Below, in pieces: positions 16,262 to 31,200 of a stretch of DNA of 64,000 bases. The number at the start of each line of letters is the position of its first letter. Within the stretch, counting starts at the first letter, position 1. The translations under genes and the position numbers were made by a program. Origin of the DNA: Chitinophaga niabensis (lineage in GTDB: Bacteria > Bacteroidota > Bacteroidia > Chitinophagales > Chitinophagaceae); NCBI RefSeq assembly GCF_039545795.1, contig NZ_CP154260.1:2733001-2797000 (forward strand), written 5' to 3'. Under the pieces are notes generated by a model that did not search any database, was not told the origin of the DNA, and worked only from the letters and a program-made list of their open reading frames with translations.

Positions 16262-19200
16262 ATGAGAAGATTTCTACTCCTATTATTAACCATCCTTTCC
16301 TCCGGGGCTATATCTAAGATATATGCCCAGAGCGGAAGGCTAACGGCACCGGATAATGTCTGCCAGAACGCATATGCTTCCATGCACGCGTTCATAGACG
16401 ATTTCAGGACCGTAGATAGCGTACGGTGGACTATTACGCCTCCAAGTGGCCCGGCCTATACCCATAGCAGGGCAATGGGCGCTCATCCGAAGTTCAAATA
16501 TATCAGCGCTTCGGGGCAGTCTACAACCTTTATAACAGATCTGGTAGGGACATATAGTGTCACCGCTACTATCTATTATACAAGTGGAGGAGTCCAAAGG
16601 AACAGGACCAGGACCCAATCGTTCAATGTATATGATTGCTCCATGGACGCCTGTGAAGGTACCTTTACACCAGCAACGAACTTCAAGGAAACTTTCGGAC
16701 AGTTCTATGCGGGAGCTCCCCGTCGGCCGGTAGATCCTCCGGCCACTGTAGGTTATACCTATGAGCCCTCTGCAAACCTGGCAGATGACTTTTATAGTAT
16801 CCACTATAACTCTCAGATGGGTGGCCGCCCGGAATGGGATAATGTGGGAGACCATACTGATAACGGTTACGGTGGTATGCTGATCGCCAACTCATCAGAT
16901 AATCCAAAGCTATTTTATAGAAGAGCCATAAACGGACTTTGCCCCGGTGCAAAATATAACTTCTCAGCCTGGTTCATTAACCTGAACTCACTACAGGTAT
17001 TAAGCAACACCTGTCAGCGGGAAGATTATCGTTATGCAGGTGTAACTTTCATTGTAAGGAACGCCTCCACCAATGCCATCATCCGGCAGTTTAATACCAA
17101 TGATGTATCGATGGACCTTTCCCGCAATCTGCCGGGAGATCAGCATTTAACAGGCTGGCAGAAATTCGGTGGTACACTTACCCTCGCGCCGGGCCAGCAA
17201 AATGTGATCGTGGAGATCATGAACAACAACCCGGGTGGTTGTGGTAACGACATTGCAGTGGATGACATTGAATTCGTTTTCTGTGCACCTAAAATATATT
17301 CATATATAGATGGATTGGGCGTGTCTGAAGACATGGTATGCCCCGGCGCTGAATTGACCCTCACTTCCGTGATCCAGCCATCTAATTATTTTACAAACCC
17401 GGTTTACCGCTGGGAAATGAACAGGAATAGCACCGGATGGGTAACCGTTGGTGCTCCTTATACAAACTTCAACACACCGATACTGAATATTCCTGCAGGT
17501 ACTTTGCAGGAATTAGATGTGATAGAATACCGGCTAATGGTATTTGAAGCGGGGAACATAAATGATGCGGGGTGTTATACTCCTTCCAACCGGGTACTGC
17601 TAACAGTACCCGCACTACCCAGTATCAATGCAACGAGACCCGCCATCTGCCGGGGGGATACTACTATCCTCCGGGCCAGCCCGTTGGAATCTCCGAGCGT
17701 TACAGGGTATGAAAGCTTTACTTTCGTTGGGCCCAGGATCTTAACCTGGCCAACACTTCCTGCACCAAAGGATTCCGTAATGGTGGATCCTATTGTGACG
17801 AGTGTTTATAATGTGAGAGGTGGTATAAATTATGGGCGCTATGCAAATGGTACGCCCCGTTACTGTTTTAAAGATGCAAGCATCACCATTACAGTAGATC
17901 AGCCACCAACTGTAAACCTTGGCCCGGACCAGGTTTTGTGTGCAGGCACACCTGTTACACTGGATGCCGGTGCAGCCAATGCTGCATTCCCTATCACCTG
18001 GGCACCAGGTGGCCAGACAAGCCAGACGATCTCCTTCCCTGCCCCAACTCCTGCTGCCGGCGTAGCTACGCTGCAGAATCAGTACAGGGTAATGGTGAGG
18101 AATGGAGAATGTACCGTGCGTGACACTGTTAATATTACAGGTGTTGCACCTGCCGTAGCGAACATTGATATACCACAATTCTATTGCGGCGTAACATCTA
18201 TTTCATTGAAAGCAGATGCGATCACAGCTGCCTATACAGGTTTGTGGACAATTGTTGGAGCCACCAATGGCGCCACCATCGCAAACCCAACTCTGGCAAA
18301 CGGGGCCACACTGAACAACGTTGCCTTAGATCAGCCCATCACTTTAAGATGGACGGTTTCTCCGGTGGCCAGGCCAGATTGCAGCACCTTCGAAGAATTT
18401 ACAATTACCAGTGAAACAAGGCCAACCGCTACTGTAACAGGACCGTTTACACAGTGTTCTCCTACATTCCAGCTTTCCGGTAATGTTCCGGGACCAGGTA
18501 TGCAGGGAGTATGGACATTAATATCCGGCTCTGCTACATTTGATGATCCGAATAGTCCTACTGCCATAGCTACCGTAACCGGCACTACACAGGTGAGGAT
18601 TGAATGGAGAGTATCCAGCACCAATCCTGCTTCTACCTGCGTTGCTGCTACAAGGCAAACAACACTGGATTATTCGCCGGCACCCTTGCTTAATGTGACC
18701 AATGTGGATATAAACAGTTGCTCCAATGCCAATTCGTTTGTATTGCCATGGACAAAGGTCAATAATCCTACGAGTTATATAATTGATGCATTTGGTGCAA
18801 ATCCAATGCCCGGTTTCAATCAAAAAACAGGTTCCATTTCAGGTACTACCGGTAATATTACTACCTCAATCCCTGCGAACACCCCGGCTGGCACCTATAC
18901 CTTCCGTTTGACCGCAAGGAAAACATCGCCTATTGCCTGTAATGGATATACTTATTTCACCGTAAGGATTGAAACACCATCTACCGTACCTACTATTACC
19001 CTCTCTGCACCAACAATTTGTGCCGGTTCTTCTGCTACATTAACTGCAAATGGTACATTAGGCTCTGGTGCAAACTGGGTTTGGTACCAGGGTGGATGCG
19101 GAACAGGTGTATCCATTGGCTCCGGCTCAAGCATCACTGTTTCACCAACAGCTGCCACTACTTACTATGTAAGAGCAGAAAGCGCTATGCCATGCGGTAA

Positions 19201-22200
19201 TACTACCTGTGCTTCCGCTACTGTAAATGTGGACCAGATGCCTGCCGCCGCAAACGCAGGACCAGACCAGGAACATTGTAACGTTGCCACATTCAACCTG
19301 AATGCAACAGCACCAAGCATCGGTACTGGTACATGGACGGTACCTGCAGGCATTATACTTACAGGTGGCCTCAATAACCGCAACGCCACCGTAACAGTGC
19401 CTGCCGGACAAACAGTTACATTAACATGGACGGTTACCAATGGTACCTGTACTTCTACTCCGGACAATGTGGTACTCACTAACCTGAGCCCCATTGCGGA
19501 TAACGTGATATCACAGGACCAACTGATCTGCGCAGGTGATCAACCGGCGCAGCTTACAGGAACCGGTACCCCGAGTGGTGGTAATGGAACTTATACATAT
19601 CAGTGGGAATATAGCACCACCAGTGCTACGGGTCCCTTCTCTCCTGTTGCAAGCGCAACAGGAGGCATCTTCCAGCCACCGGTAATATCACAAACAACGT
19701 GGTACAGAAGAGTGGTAACCTCAGGTGCTTGTACTTCCAATAGCAATGTGATCCAGATCCGTGTCTCCACCAATCCGCCTGTAGTGGTTTCAACACCAGC
19801 AGCTACCAGCGCACAATGTTTGACCGGCACCGATTACACTGCATTATTCGGCACACCTGTGTTCAGTCACCCGGATAACCTTTCATTTACCGTTACACAT
19901 AATGACGTCACAACAACGCTTGCCTGCGGATTCAGAATTACCCGCACATGGACAGCTACAGACGCCTGTATGCACACGGCTACGACTTCTCAAACCATCA
20001 CCATCACAGATACAACAGTTCCGGTGATTACCGGTGTGCCTAACGACACTACGGTAAATTGCGATGCTGTTCCTCCTCAACCGAATCTGACAGCTACTGA
20101 TAATTGTGATCTCAGCATAACTGTAACAAGGGCTGAAACCCGTACCAATGGCAGCTGCCCCAATAGTTATACCCTTACCCGCACATGGACGGCAAGGGAT
20201 GCCTGTGGTAATCAGACAGTTGCCACACAGGTAGTTACTGTAAGAGATACCACTGCTCCTGTGGTAACCACTGCGATACCGGCTGCCAGAACGGTAGATT
20301 GTGATGCCGTTCCTGTTCAGGAAGATGTTACTGCTACTGATAACTGCTCTGCGGTTCCAAATATCACTGTAACTAAAAACCAGGTGCGCACTAACGGCGC
20401 CTGTGCTAATAGTTATATACTCACCCGTACATGGGTAGTAAGAGATGAATGTGGTAATGATACCACCATCACTCAGGTGCTCACCGTGCAGGATACTACT
20501 GCTCCGGTAGTGACAACCGTGATCCCGACTGCAAGAACAGTAGATTGTAATGCCGTTCCTGTTCAGGAAGACGTTACTGCTACCGATAATTGCTCTGCCG
20601 TTCCGAATATTACAGTAACTAAAAATGAAGTGCGCACCAATGGTGCCTGTGCTAATACTTATACCCTCACCCGTACATGGGTAGTAAGGGATGAGTGCGG
20701 TAATGATACTACCATCACACAAGTAGTGCATGTTCAGGACACAACGGCTCCTGTAGTAACTACGGTGATCCCTGCTGCAAGAACTGTAGATTGTAATGCC
20801 GTTCCTGTTCAGGAGGACGTTACTGCTACCGATAATTGCTCTACCGTTCCGAATATCACAGTAGTTAAAAACGAGGTACGAACCAACGGTGCCTGCGCTA
20901 ATACTTATACACTCACCCGTACATGGATAGTGAGCGATGAGTGCGGTAATGACACGACTATCACACAAGTGGTGCATGTACAGGATACCACTGCCCCGGT
21001 AGTTACAACTGTGATCCCGGCTGCAAGAACAGTAGATTGCGATGATGTGCCTGTTCAGGAAGATATCACCGCTACCGACAACTGCTCTGCAGTTCCAAAC
21101 ATCTCTGTTGTTAAAAATGAAGTACGTACCAATGGTACTTGCAGTAATACTTATACACTCACCCGTACATGGGTAGTGAGCGATGAATGTGGTAATGATA
21201 CCACTATTACCCAGGTGATCCATGTTCAGGATACTACCGCTCCGGTATTTGCTGTGGCCGCCCCGGCTGATACTACGGTAGATTGTAACAGTGTACCGGC
21301 ACAACCGGTTATCACTGCTACAGATAATTGTTCTGCAACACCAAATATCACTGTAACAAGGAATGAGGTTCGTACCAATGGTACATGTGCTAACAGTTAC
21401 ACCTTAACACGTACATGGACAGCCAGGGATGAATGTGGTAACGACACTACCATCACGCAGATCATCCATGTGCAGGATACCGTTGCACCAAGGTTTGATG
21501 CCATCGCTCCTGCGGACACCACTGTGGATTGTAACAGCGTTCCTGCTCAGCCGGTTATCAATGCTACCGACAACTGCTCTGCAACTGGTAATATCACCAT
21601 AACAAGAAATGAGGTCCGTACCAATGGATCTTGTGCCAATACCTATACACTCACCCGTACATGGAGAGCTGTAGATGAATGTGGAAACGACACCACTATT
21701 ACCCAGATCATCCATGTGCAGGATACAACAGCTCCGGTATTCTCTGTAGTTGTGCCAGCTGATACTACCGTAGATTGTAACAGCGTACCTGCCCAGGCAG
21801 TGATTTCCGCTACAGACAATTGCTCTGCAACGGGTAATATCACCATAACCAGGAACGAAGTTCGTACCAATGGTACTTGTGCCAACAGTTACACCCTCAC
21901 CCGCACATGGAGAGCTGTAGACGAATGTGGTAACGATACTACTATCACGCAGGTAGTACATGTTCAGGATACAACCGCTCCCGTGGTGACAACTGTGATC
22001 CCGGCTGCAAGAACGGTAGATTGTGATGCCGTTCCTGTTCAGGAAGACGTTACTGCTACCGATAATTGCTCTACCGTTCCGAATATTACAGTAACTAAAA
22101 ACGAAGTACGTACCAATGGCGCCTGCGCTAATACTTATACCCTCACCCGTACATGGGTAGTAAGGGATGAGTGCGGTAATGATACTACTATCACGCAAGT

Positions 22201-25200
22201 ACTTCATGTTCAGGATACAACCGCTCCGGTGGTGACTACGGTGATCCCTGCCGCAAGAACAGTAAATTGCGATGTTGTACCGGTTCAGGAAGACATCACT
22301 GCTACCGACAACTGCTCTGCGGTGCCAAACATCACAGTAGTTAAAAACGAGGTACGCACCAACGGTGCTTGCGCTAATACTTACACCCTCACCCGTACAT
22401 GGGTAGTGAGCGATGAGTGTGGCAACGATACCACCATTACACAAGTACTCAACGTACAGGATACTACTGCTCCGGTGGTAACCGTAGTTATTCCAGCAAC
22501 CAGAACAGTAGATTGTGATGACGTTCCTGTTCAGGAAGATATCACCGCTACTGATAACTGCTCTGCGGTACCAAACATCACAGTAGTTAAAAATGAAGTA
22601 CGCACCAACGGTGCCTGCACGAACAGCTATACACTCACCCGTACATGGGTAGTAAGTGACGAGTGTGGTAATGATACCACCATTACACAAGTGATCAACG
22701 TTCAGGATACCGTTGCACCAAGGTTCGATGCAATAGCTCCGGCGGACACTACCGTGGATTGTAACAGCGTTCCGGCTCAACCAGTGATCAATGCTACAGA
22801 CAACTGTTCTGTAACGCCAAATATCACTGTGGTGAGGAACGAAGTGCGCACAAACGGCACTTGTCCTAATACTTATATCCTCACAAGGACCTGGACAGCT
22901 ACTGACGAGTGTGGTAATGATACCACCATCACACAGGTGATCAATGTAAGGGATACTGCCGCTCCAAGATTTGATGCAGTAGCACCTGCTGATACCACTG
23001 TGGATTGCAACAGTGTGCCTGCTCAACCAGCGATCACTGCTACAGACAACTGCTCGGCTGTAGGTAATATCACCGTTACAACGAACGAAGTTCGCACCAA
23101 CGGATCTTGCGCTAATAGCTACACGCTCACCCGTACATGGACAGCTGTAGACGAATGCGGTAACGACACCACTATCACACAGGTGATCAACGTAAGGGAT
23201 ACTGCAGCTCCAAGGTTTGATGCAGTAGCACCTGCTGACACTACCGTGGATTGTAACAGCGTTCCGGCTCAACCGGTTATCAATGCTACCGACAACTGCT
23301 CTGCACCAGGTAACATCACAGTAACAACGAATGAGGTTCGCACCAACGGCACCTGCGCTAACAGCTACACCTTAACCCGTACATGGACCGCCGTAGACGA
23401 ATGTGGTAATGACACCACTATTACGCAGGTGGTGCATGTTCAGGATACAACCGCTCCGGTATTCTCTGTAGTTGTACCAGCTGACACCACCGTAGATTGT
23501 AACAGCGTACCTGCCCAGGCTGTGATTTCCGCTACAGACAATTGCTCTGCTACAGGTAACATTACAGTAACAAGGAACGAAGTACGTACTAACGGTACAT
23601 GTGCCAACAGCTACACCCTCACCCGCACATGGAGAGCTGTAGACGAGTGTGGTAACGATACTACTATCACGCAAGTAGTGCATGTTCAGGATACAACCGC
23701 TCCGGTGGTGACTACAATCATCCCGGCTGCAAGAACTGTAGACTGCGATGATGTGCCTGTTCAGGAAGATGTCACCGCTACCGATAACTGCTCTGCGGTG
23801 CCAAACATCTCAGTAGTTAAAAACGAAGTACGTACCAATGGCGCCTGCGCTAATACTTATACCCTCACCCGCACATGGGTAGTAAGTGATGAGTGCGGCA
23901 ACGATACCACCATCACTCAGGTACTCACCGTGCAGGATACTACTGCTCCGGTGGTAACGGTGGTTATCCCTGCAACCAGAACAGTAGATTGTGATAATGT
24001 ACCTGTTCAGGAAGATATCACCGCTACCGATAACTGCTCTGCAACACCAAATATCACAGTAGTTAAAAATGAAGTACGCACCAATGGCGCCTGCGCTAAT
24101 ACTTATACCCTCACCCGCACATGGGTAGTAAGTGACGTGTGTGGCAACGATACCACTATTACACAAGTGATCACCGTTCAGGATACCGTTGCTCCAAGGT
24201 TTGATATCATCGCACCTGCGGATACCACCGTGGATTGTAACAGCGTACCTGCTCAACCAGTGATCAATGCTAGCGACAACTGCTCTGCAACACCAAATAT
24301 CACTGTAACCAGGAATGAGGTTCGTACTAATGGCGCATGCGCTAATAGCTACACCCTTACCCGCACATGGACTGCTACGGACGAGTGTGGTAATGATACC
24401 ACCATCACCCAGGTGATCACCGTAAGGGATACAACAGCTCCAAGGTTCGATATGATCGCACCTGCAGATACCACCGTGGATTGCAACAGCGTTCCGGCTC
24501 AACCGGTTATCAATGCTACGGACAACTGCTCTGCTATAGGTAATATCACCATCACCAGGAATGAAGTTCGTACCAATGGATCTTGCGCTAACAGCTACAC
24601 CCTTACCCGTACATGGACAGCTGTAGATGAATGTGGCAACGACACCACCATCACTCAGGTGATCAACGTAAGGGATACTACAGCTCCAAGGTTTGATGCC
24701 ATCGCTCCGGCGGACACCACTTTAGATTGTAACAACGTTCCTGCTCAGCCGGTTATCAATGCTACCGACAACTGCTCTGCAACAGGTAATATCACCATAA
24801 CCAGGAACGAGGTTCGCACCAATGGATCTTGCGCTAACAACTACACGCTCACCCGTACATGGACAGCTGTAGATGAATGTGGCAACGATACTACCATCAC
24901 ACAGGTGATCAACGTAAGGGATACTGCCGCTCCAAGATTCGATGCAGTAGCTCCTGCAGATACCACTGTGAACTGCGACGCAGTGCCTGCTCAACCGGTT
25001 ATCAATGCTACCGACAATTGCTCTGCAACAGGTAACATTACCATAACCAGGAACGAAGTGCGTACCAACGGTACTTGTGCCAACAGCTACACCCTCACAC
25101 GCACATGGACTGCTGTGGATGAATGTGGTAATGACACCACTATCACTCAGATCATCCAGGTGCAGGATACAACAGCTCCAAGGTTCGATATGATCGCACC

Positions 25201-28200
25201 TGCGGATACCACCGTGGATTGTAACAGTGTGCCTGCTCAGCCGGTTATCAATGCTACAGACAACTGCTCTGCTGCAGGTAATATCACCATAACCAGGAAT
25301 GAGGTTCGTACCAACGGCGCCTGCGCTAACAGCTACACCCTCACTCGCACATGGAGAGCTGTAGACGAATGTGGCAACGACACCACCATCACACAGGTGA
25401 TCACCGTAAGGGATACAACTGCTCCGGTGGTAACTACCATTATCGCGGCTGCAAGAACTGTAGATTGCGATGTTGTACCGGTTCAGGAAGACATCACTGC
25501 TACTGACAACTGCTCTGCGGTGCCGAACATCAGCGTAGTTAAGAATGAAGTACGCACCAACGGTGCCTGCGCTAATACTTACACCCTCACCCGTACATGG
25601 GTAGTGAGCGATGAGTGTGGCAATGATACCACCATTACACAAGTACTCAACGTACAGGATACTACTGCTCCGGTGGTAACCGTAGTTATTCCAGCAACCA
25701 GAACAGTAGATTGTGATGACGTTCCTGTTCAGGAAGATATCACCGCTACTGATAACTGCTCTGCGGTACCAAACATCACAGTAGTTAAAAACGAAGTACG
25801 CACCAACGGTGCCTGCACGAACAGCTATACACTCACCCGTACATGGGTAGTGAGCGATGAGTGCGGTAATGATACCACCATCACGCAAGTGATAAACGTT
25901 CAGGATACCGTTGCACCAAGGTTCGATGCAATAGCTCCGGCGGACACTACCGTGGATTGTAACAGCGTTCCGGCTCAACCAGTGATCACCGCTACAGACA
26001 ACTGTTCTGTAACGCCAAATATCACTGTGGTGAGGAACGAAGTGCGCACAAACGGAACTTGTCCTAATACTTATATCCTCACAAGGACCTGGACAGCTAC
26101 AGACGAGTGTGGTAATGATACCACCATCACACAGGTGATCAATGTAAGGGATACTGCCGCTCCAAGATTTGATGCAGTAGCACCTGCTGATACCACTGTA
26201 GATTGTAACAGCGTTCCGGCTCAACTAGCGATCACCGCTACCGACAACTGCTCGGCTGTAGGTAATATCACCGTTACAACGAACGAAGTTCGCACCAACG
26301 GCACCTGCGCTAACAGCTACACGCTCACCCGTACATGGACAGCTGTAGACGAATGCGGCAACGACACCACCATCACACAGGTGATCAACGTAAGGGATAC
26401 TGCCGCTCCAAGGTTTGATGCAGTAGCACCTGCTGACACTACCGTGGATTGCAACAGCGTTCCGGCTCAACCAGCGATCACCGCTACCGATAACTGCTCT
26501 GCTGTAGGTAACATCACCGTTACAACGAACGAAGTTCGCACCAACGGCACCTGCGCTAACAGTTATATCTTAACACGTACCTGGACTGCAGTAGACGAAT
26601 GTGGTAACGACACCACGATCACCCAGATCATCCATGTACAAGATACCGTTGCACCAAGGTTTGATGCAATCGCTCCGGCAGACACCACCGTGGATTGCCA
26701 AAGCGTACCGGCTCAACCAGCGATCACCGCTACAGACAACTGCTCTGCTGCAGGTAACATCACTGTAACAAGGAACGAAGTACGCACTAACGGTACATGT
26801 GCTAACAGTTACACCCTCACCCGTACCTGGACAGCCGTAGACGAATGTGGTAACGACACCACCATTACACAGGTGATCAACGTGAGAGATACCACAGCTC
26901 CAAGGTTCGATATGAGCGCACCTGCGGATACCACAGTAGATTGTAACAGCGTTCCGGCCCAACCGGCGATTGCAGCTACAGACAACTGTTCTGCTGTAGG
27001 TAACATCACCTTTACAACTAACGAGGTACGCACCAATGGCGCCTGCGCTAACAGCTACACTTTAACACGTACCTGGACAGCCGTAGACGAATGTGGTAAC
27101 GATACTACTATCACACAAGTGATCACCGTAAGGGATACCACTGCTCCGGTTGTGACTACTATCATCCCTGCCACCAGAACTGTAGATTGCGATGATGTAC
27201 CTGTTCAGGAAGACATCACCGCTACCGACAACTGCTCTGCGGTGCCAAATATCACAGTAGTTAAAAACGAAGTACGTACCAACGGTACCTGCGCTAACAG
27301 CTACACCCTTACCCGCACATGGGTAGTGAGCGATGAGTGTGGTAATGATACCACTATCACGCAGGTGATCACCGTTCAGGATACCGTTGCGCCAAGGTTC
27401 GACATAGCAGCCCCTGCTGACACCACTGTGAATTGTGATGCAGTTCCTGCTCAGCCGGTTATCAATGCAACAGATAATTGCTCTGCAACAGGTAACATCA
27501 CCATAACCAGGAATGAAATACGTACCAATGGTACCTGCGCTAATACTTATACCCTCACCCGTACCTGGACAGCTGTAGACGAATGTGGTAATGATACTAC
27601 TATCACGCAGATCATCCAGGTGCAGGATACAACAGCTCCAGGGTTCGATATGATCGCACCTGCAGATACTACCGTGGACTGCAACAGCGTTCCTGCTCAA
27701 CCGGTTATCAATGCTACCGACAACTGCTCGGCAGCAGGTAATATCACCGTAACCAGGAATGAAGTACGCTCCAACGGTACATGTGCTAACAGTTATATCT
27801 TAACCCGTACCTGGACAGCTGTAGACGAGTGTGGCAATGATACCACTATCACCCAGATCATCCATGTACAGGATACCGTTGCACCAAGATTCGATGCTGC
27901 AGCACCTGCTGACACCACTGTGAATTGTGACGCAGTGCCTGCCCAACCAGCGATCACTGCTACAGACAACTGCTCTGCTACAGGTAACATCACCGTTACA
28001 ACGAACGAAGTTCGCACCAACGGCACCTGCGCTAACAGTTATATCTTAACGCGTACATGGACTGCAGTAGACGAATGTGGTAACGACACCACGATCACTC
28101 AGATCATCCATGTACAGGATACCGTTGCACCAAGATTTGATGCAATAGCGCCGGCTGACACTACCGTGGATTGCCAAAGCGTTCCGGCTCAACCAGTGAT

Positions 28201-31200
28201 CACCGCTACAGACAACTGCTCTGCAGTAGGTAATATCACCGTAACAAGAAATGAAATACGCACGAACGGTGCCTGCGATAACAGCTACACCCTTACCCGT
28301 ACATGGACTGCCCGCGATGAGTGTGGCAACGATACAACCATCACACAGGTGATACATGTACAGGATACCTCCGCTCCTGTTATCCTGGTAATTCCGGCAG
28401 ACACTACCGTGAATTGCGATGCAGTTCCGGCGATGATAGACCTGGCAGCCACAGATAATTGTAACGGCCCTGTAACTGTCACTAAATCTGAAACCCGTCA
28501 GAATGGAGCCTGTGACAACAGTTACATCCTCACCCGCACATGGACGGCTACTGACGCATGTGGTAACGACTCGGTCTACAGACAAATAGTGACTGTACAA
28601 GACACCACACATCCAATGATCCTGGTTATCCCTGCAGATACCACAGTGAATTGCGATGCAGTTCCGGCCCAGCCAGATCTGACAGGTGTGGATAATTGCT
28701 CAGCTACTGTAACCGTAACCAAAGCTGAAACCCGTGTGAATGGCAGCTGTGCAAACAACTACCAGCTGATCCGCACATGGACCGCTACGGATGCATGTGG
28801 CAACGATACCACTTATACGCAGGTAGTAACGGTTCAGGACACTACTAAACCAATATTCCCGTCAGTTCCGGCTGATACCACTGTGAACTGTGACGCTGTA
28901 CCTCCTCAGGCAACCCTGATAGCTACAGATAATTGCTCCGGCACTGTAACGGTGATCATGGCAGAAACACGCATCAACGGCAGCTGTGCAAACAGCTACC
29001 AGCTCATCCGCACATGGACAGCTGCGGATGCTTGTGGCAACGACTCGGTCTACATACAAGTGGTAACAGTTCAGGACACGACCAAACCAATGATCCCGAA
29101 TGTTCCGGCAGACACCACCGTGAATTGCGATGCTGTTCCGGCACAGGTTATTCTGACAGGTACAGACAATTGCGTTGGTATTGTAACAATAACTACGGGT
29201 GAAACTCGTGTGAACGGCAACTGCGCCAATAACTACCAGTTGATCCGCACATGGACTGCTACGGATGCATGTGGTAACGACACCACTTATACACAGGTAG
29301 TAACTGTAAGAGACACTACTAACCCTGTATTTGATATCATAGCACCTGCAGACACAACTGTAAGCTGCTCCGCAATTCCTGTACAGCCAGACCTTACCGC
29401 TACAGATAATTGCTCCGGCACTGTAACTGTAACCAAAGCTGAAACACGCATCAACGGCACCTGCGCTAACAGTTACCAACTGATCCGCACATGGACTGCA
29501 ACGGATGCCTGTGGTAACGACACCATGTACAGACAAGTGATCAACGTGGTAGACACAACCAGACCTGTGTTCACCCTGCCTGTACCGGCTGACACCACTG
29601 TTAGCTGCCACGCTATCCCAACTCAGGCAGACCTGAGCGTAACGGATAACTGCAGCGCCGCAACAAATATCATCGTGCTGAAGAACGAGGTGAAACAGCC
29701 TCTTCCGGGTGCATGCGTGAATAACTACCTCCTGATCCGCACATGGACAGCGATGGACGAATGCAGAAATACCGTAACGGTTACACAAACCATCACGGTG
29801 GTGGATACAACCCGCCCAACATTCACCAGTCCTGTTCCGGCAGACATAACAGTAGAATGTAGCGCCATACCAACCGCACCGGTGATGACCGCTACTGATA
29901 ATTGCAGCACTGCCAATGGTGTTACTGTGAACTACACTGAAACACGTGTGAACATCCCTGGCGCCTGTGTGAACAATTACCAGCTGGTACGCACCTGGAC
30001 GGCAACAGATGAATGTGGCAACAGCAACATCGTATCTCAAACTATCACAGTACAGGATACTACCGCACCGGTATTCACTACCGCTACTCCGGCTAACACC
30101 ACTGTAGAGTGTGACATGGTTCCGGCTCAACCGGATCTCACAGCAACAGATAATTGCTCTGCTAACGTAACGGTTACCAAAGCTGAGCAACGTATCAACG
30201 GTACCTGCGCTAACAGTTACACGCTGATCCGCACCTGGACCGCAACAGATGAATGTGGCAACGACACAACTATCACCCAGACTATTACGGTGATGGATCG
30301 TACCAAACCAACATTCACCAGTCCGATCCCGGCTGATACAACTGTGAATTGCGATGCTATACCAGTACCACCGGTATTAACCGCAAACGATAACTGCAGC
30401 CTCACGGTGGGTATCACATTCAACGAACAACACATCACCATCCCTGGCGCATGCGTTAATAACTACAGGCTGCTCCGCACCTGGACGGCTACTGACGAGT
30501 GTGGCAACTATACAACTGTTATGCAGGTAGTAACAGTGGTAGATACAACAAGACCTGTATTTACCATGCCGGTGCCAGCTAACATCACCATAGATTGCGA
30601 TGCTATCCCAACACAACCGGATATCACAGCCATGGATAACTGCTCTGCTACCAGCAATGTAACCATCACTAAAGCAGAACAACGTATCAACGGTAACTGT
30701 GCAAACAACTACCAGTTGATCCGTACCTGGACGGCTACTGACGAGTGTGGTAACAGAGCCACCGCTACTCAGGTGATCACAGTACAGGATACCACCAGAC
30801 CGGTATTCAGTATGCCAGCGCCTGCTGATGCAACGGTAGAATGTAACAACATCCCTGCTCAACCTGTACTTACAGCTACAGACAATTGCAGCACGGGTAC
30901 TATAAATGTGGTAAGGTCAGAACGTATGGAACAGATCCCGGGTGCTATGTGCGCAGGCAACTATCGCCTGATCCGTACCTGGACGGCTACTGACGAGTGT
31001 GGCAACAGTACCACGGTACAGCAGATCCTCACAGTAGTAGATACTACGCCTCCAGGCTTTACCATGGCAGTTCCTGCAGATATGACGGTAGATTGTAACA
31101 ATATCCCGGCTCAGCCTAACCTGACTGCTACGGACAATTGTACGCCTACTAACAGGATCACGGTAGCGAAAGACCAACGCCGTGAAGACATTCCTGGCGC

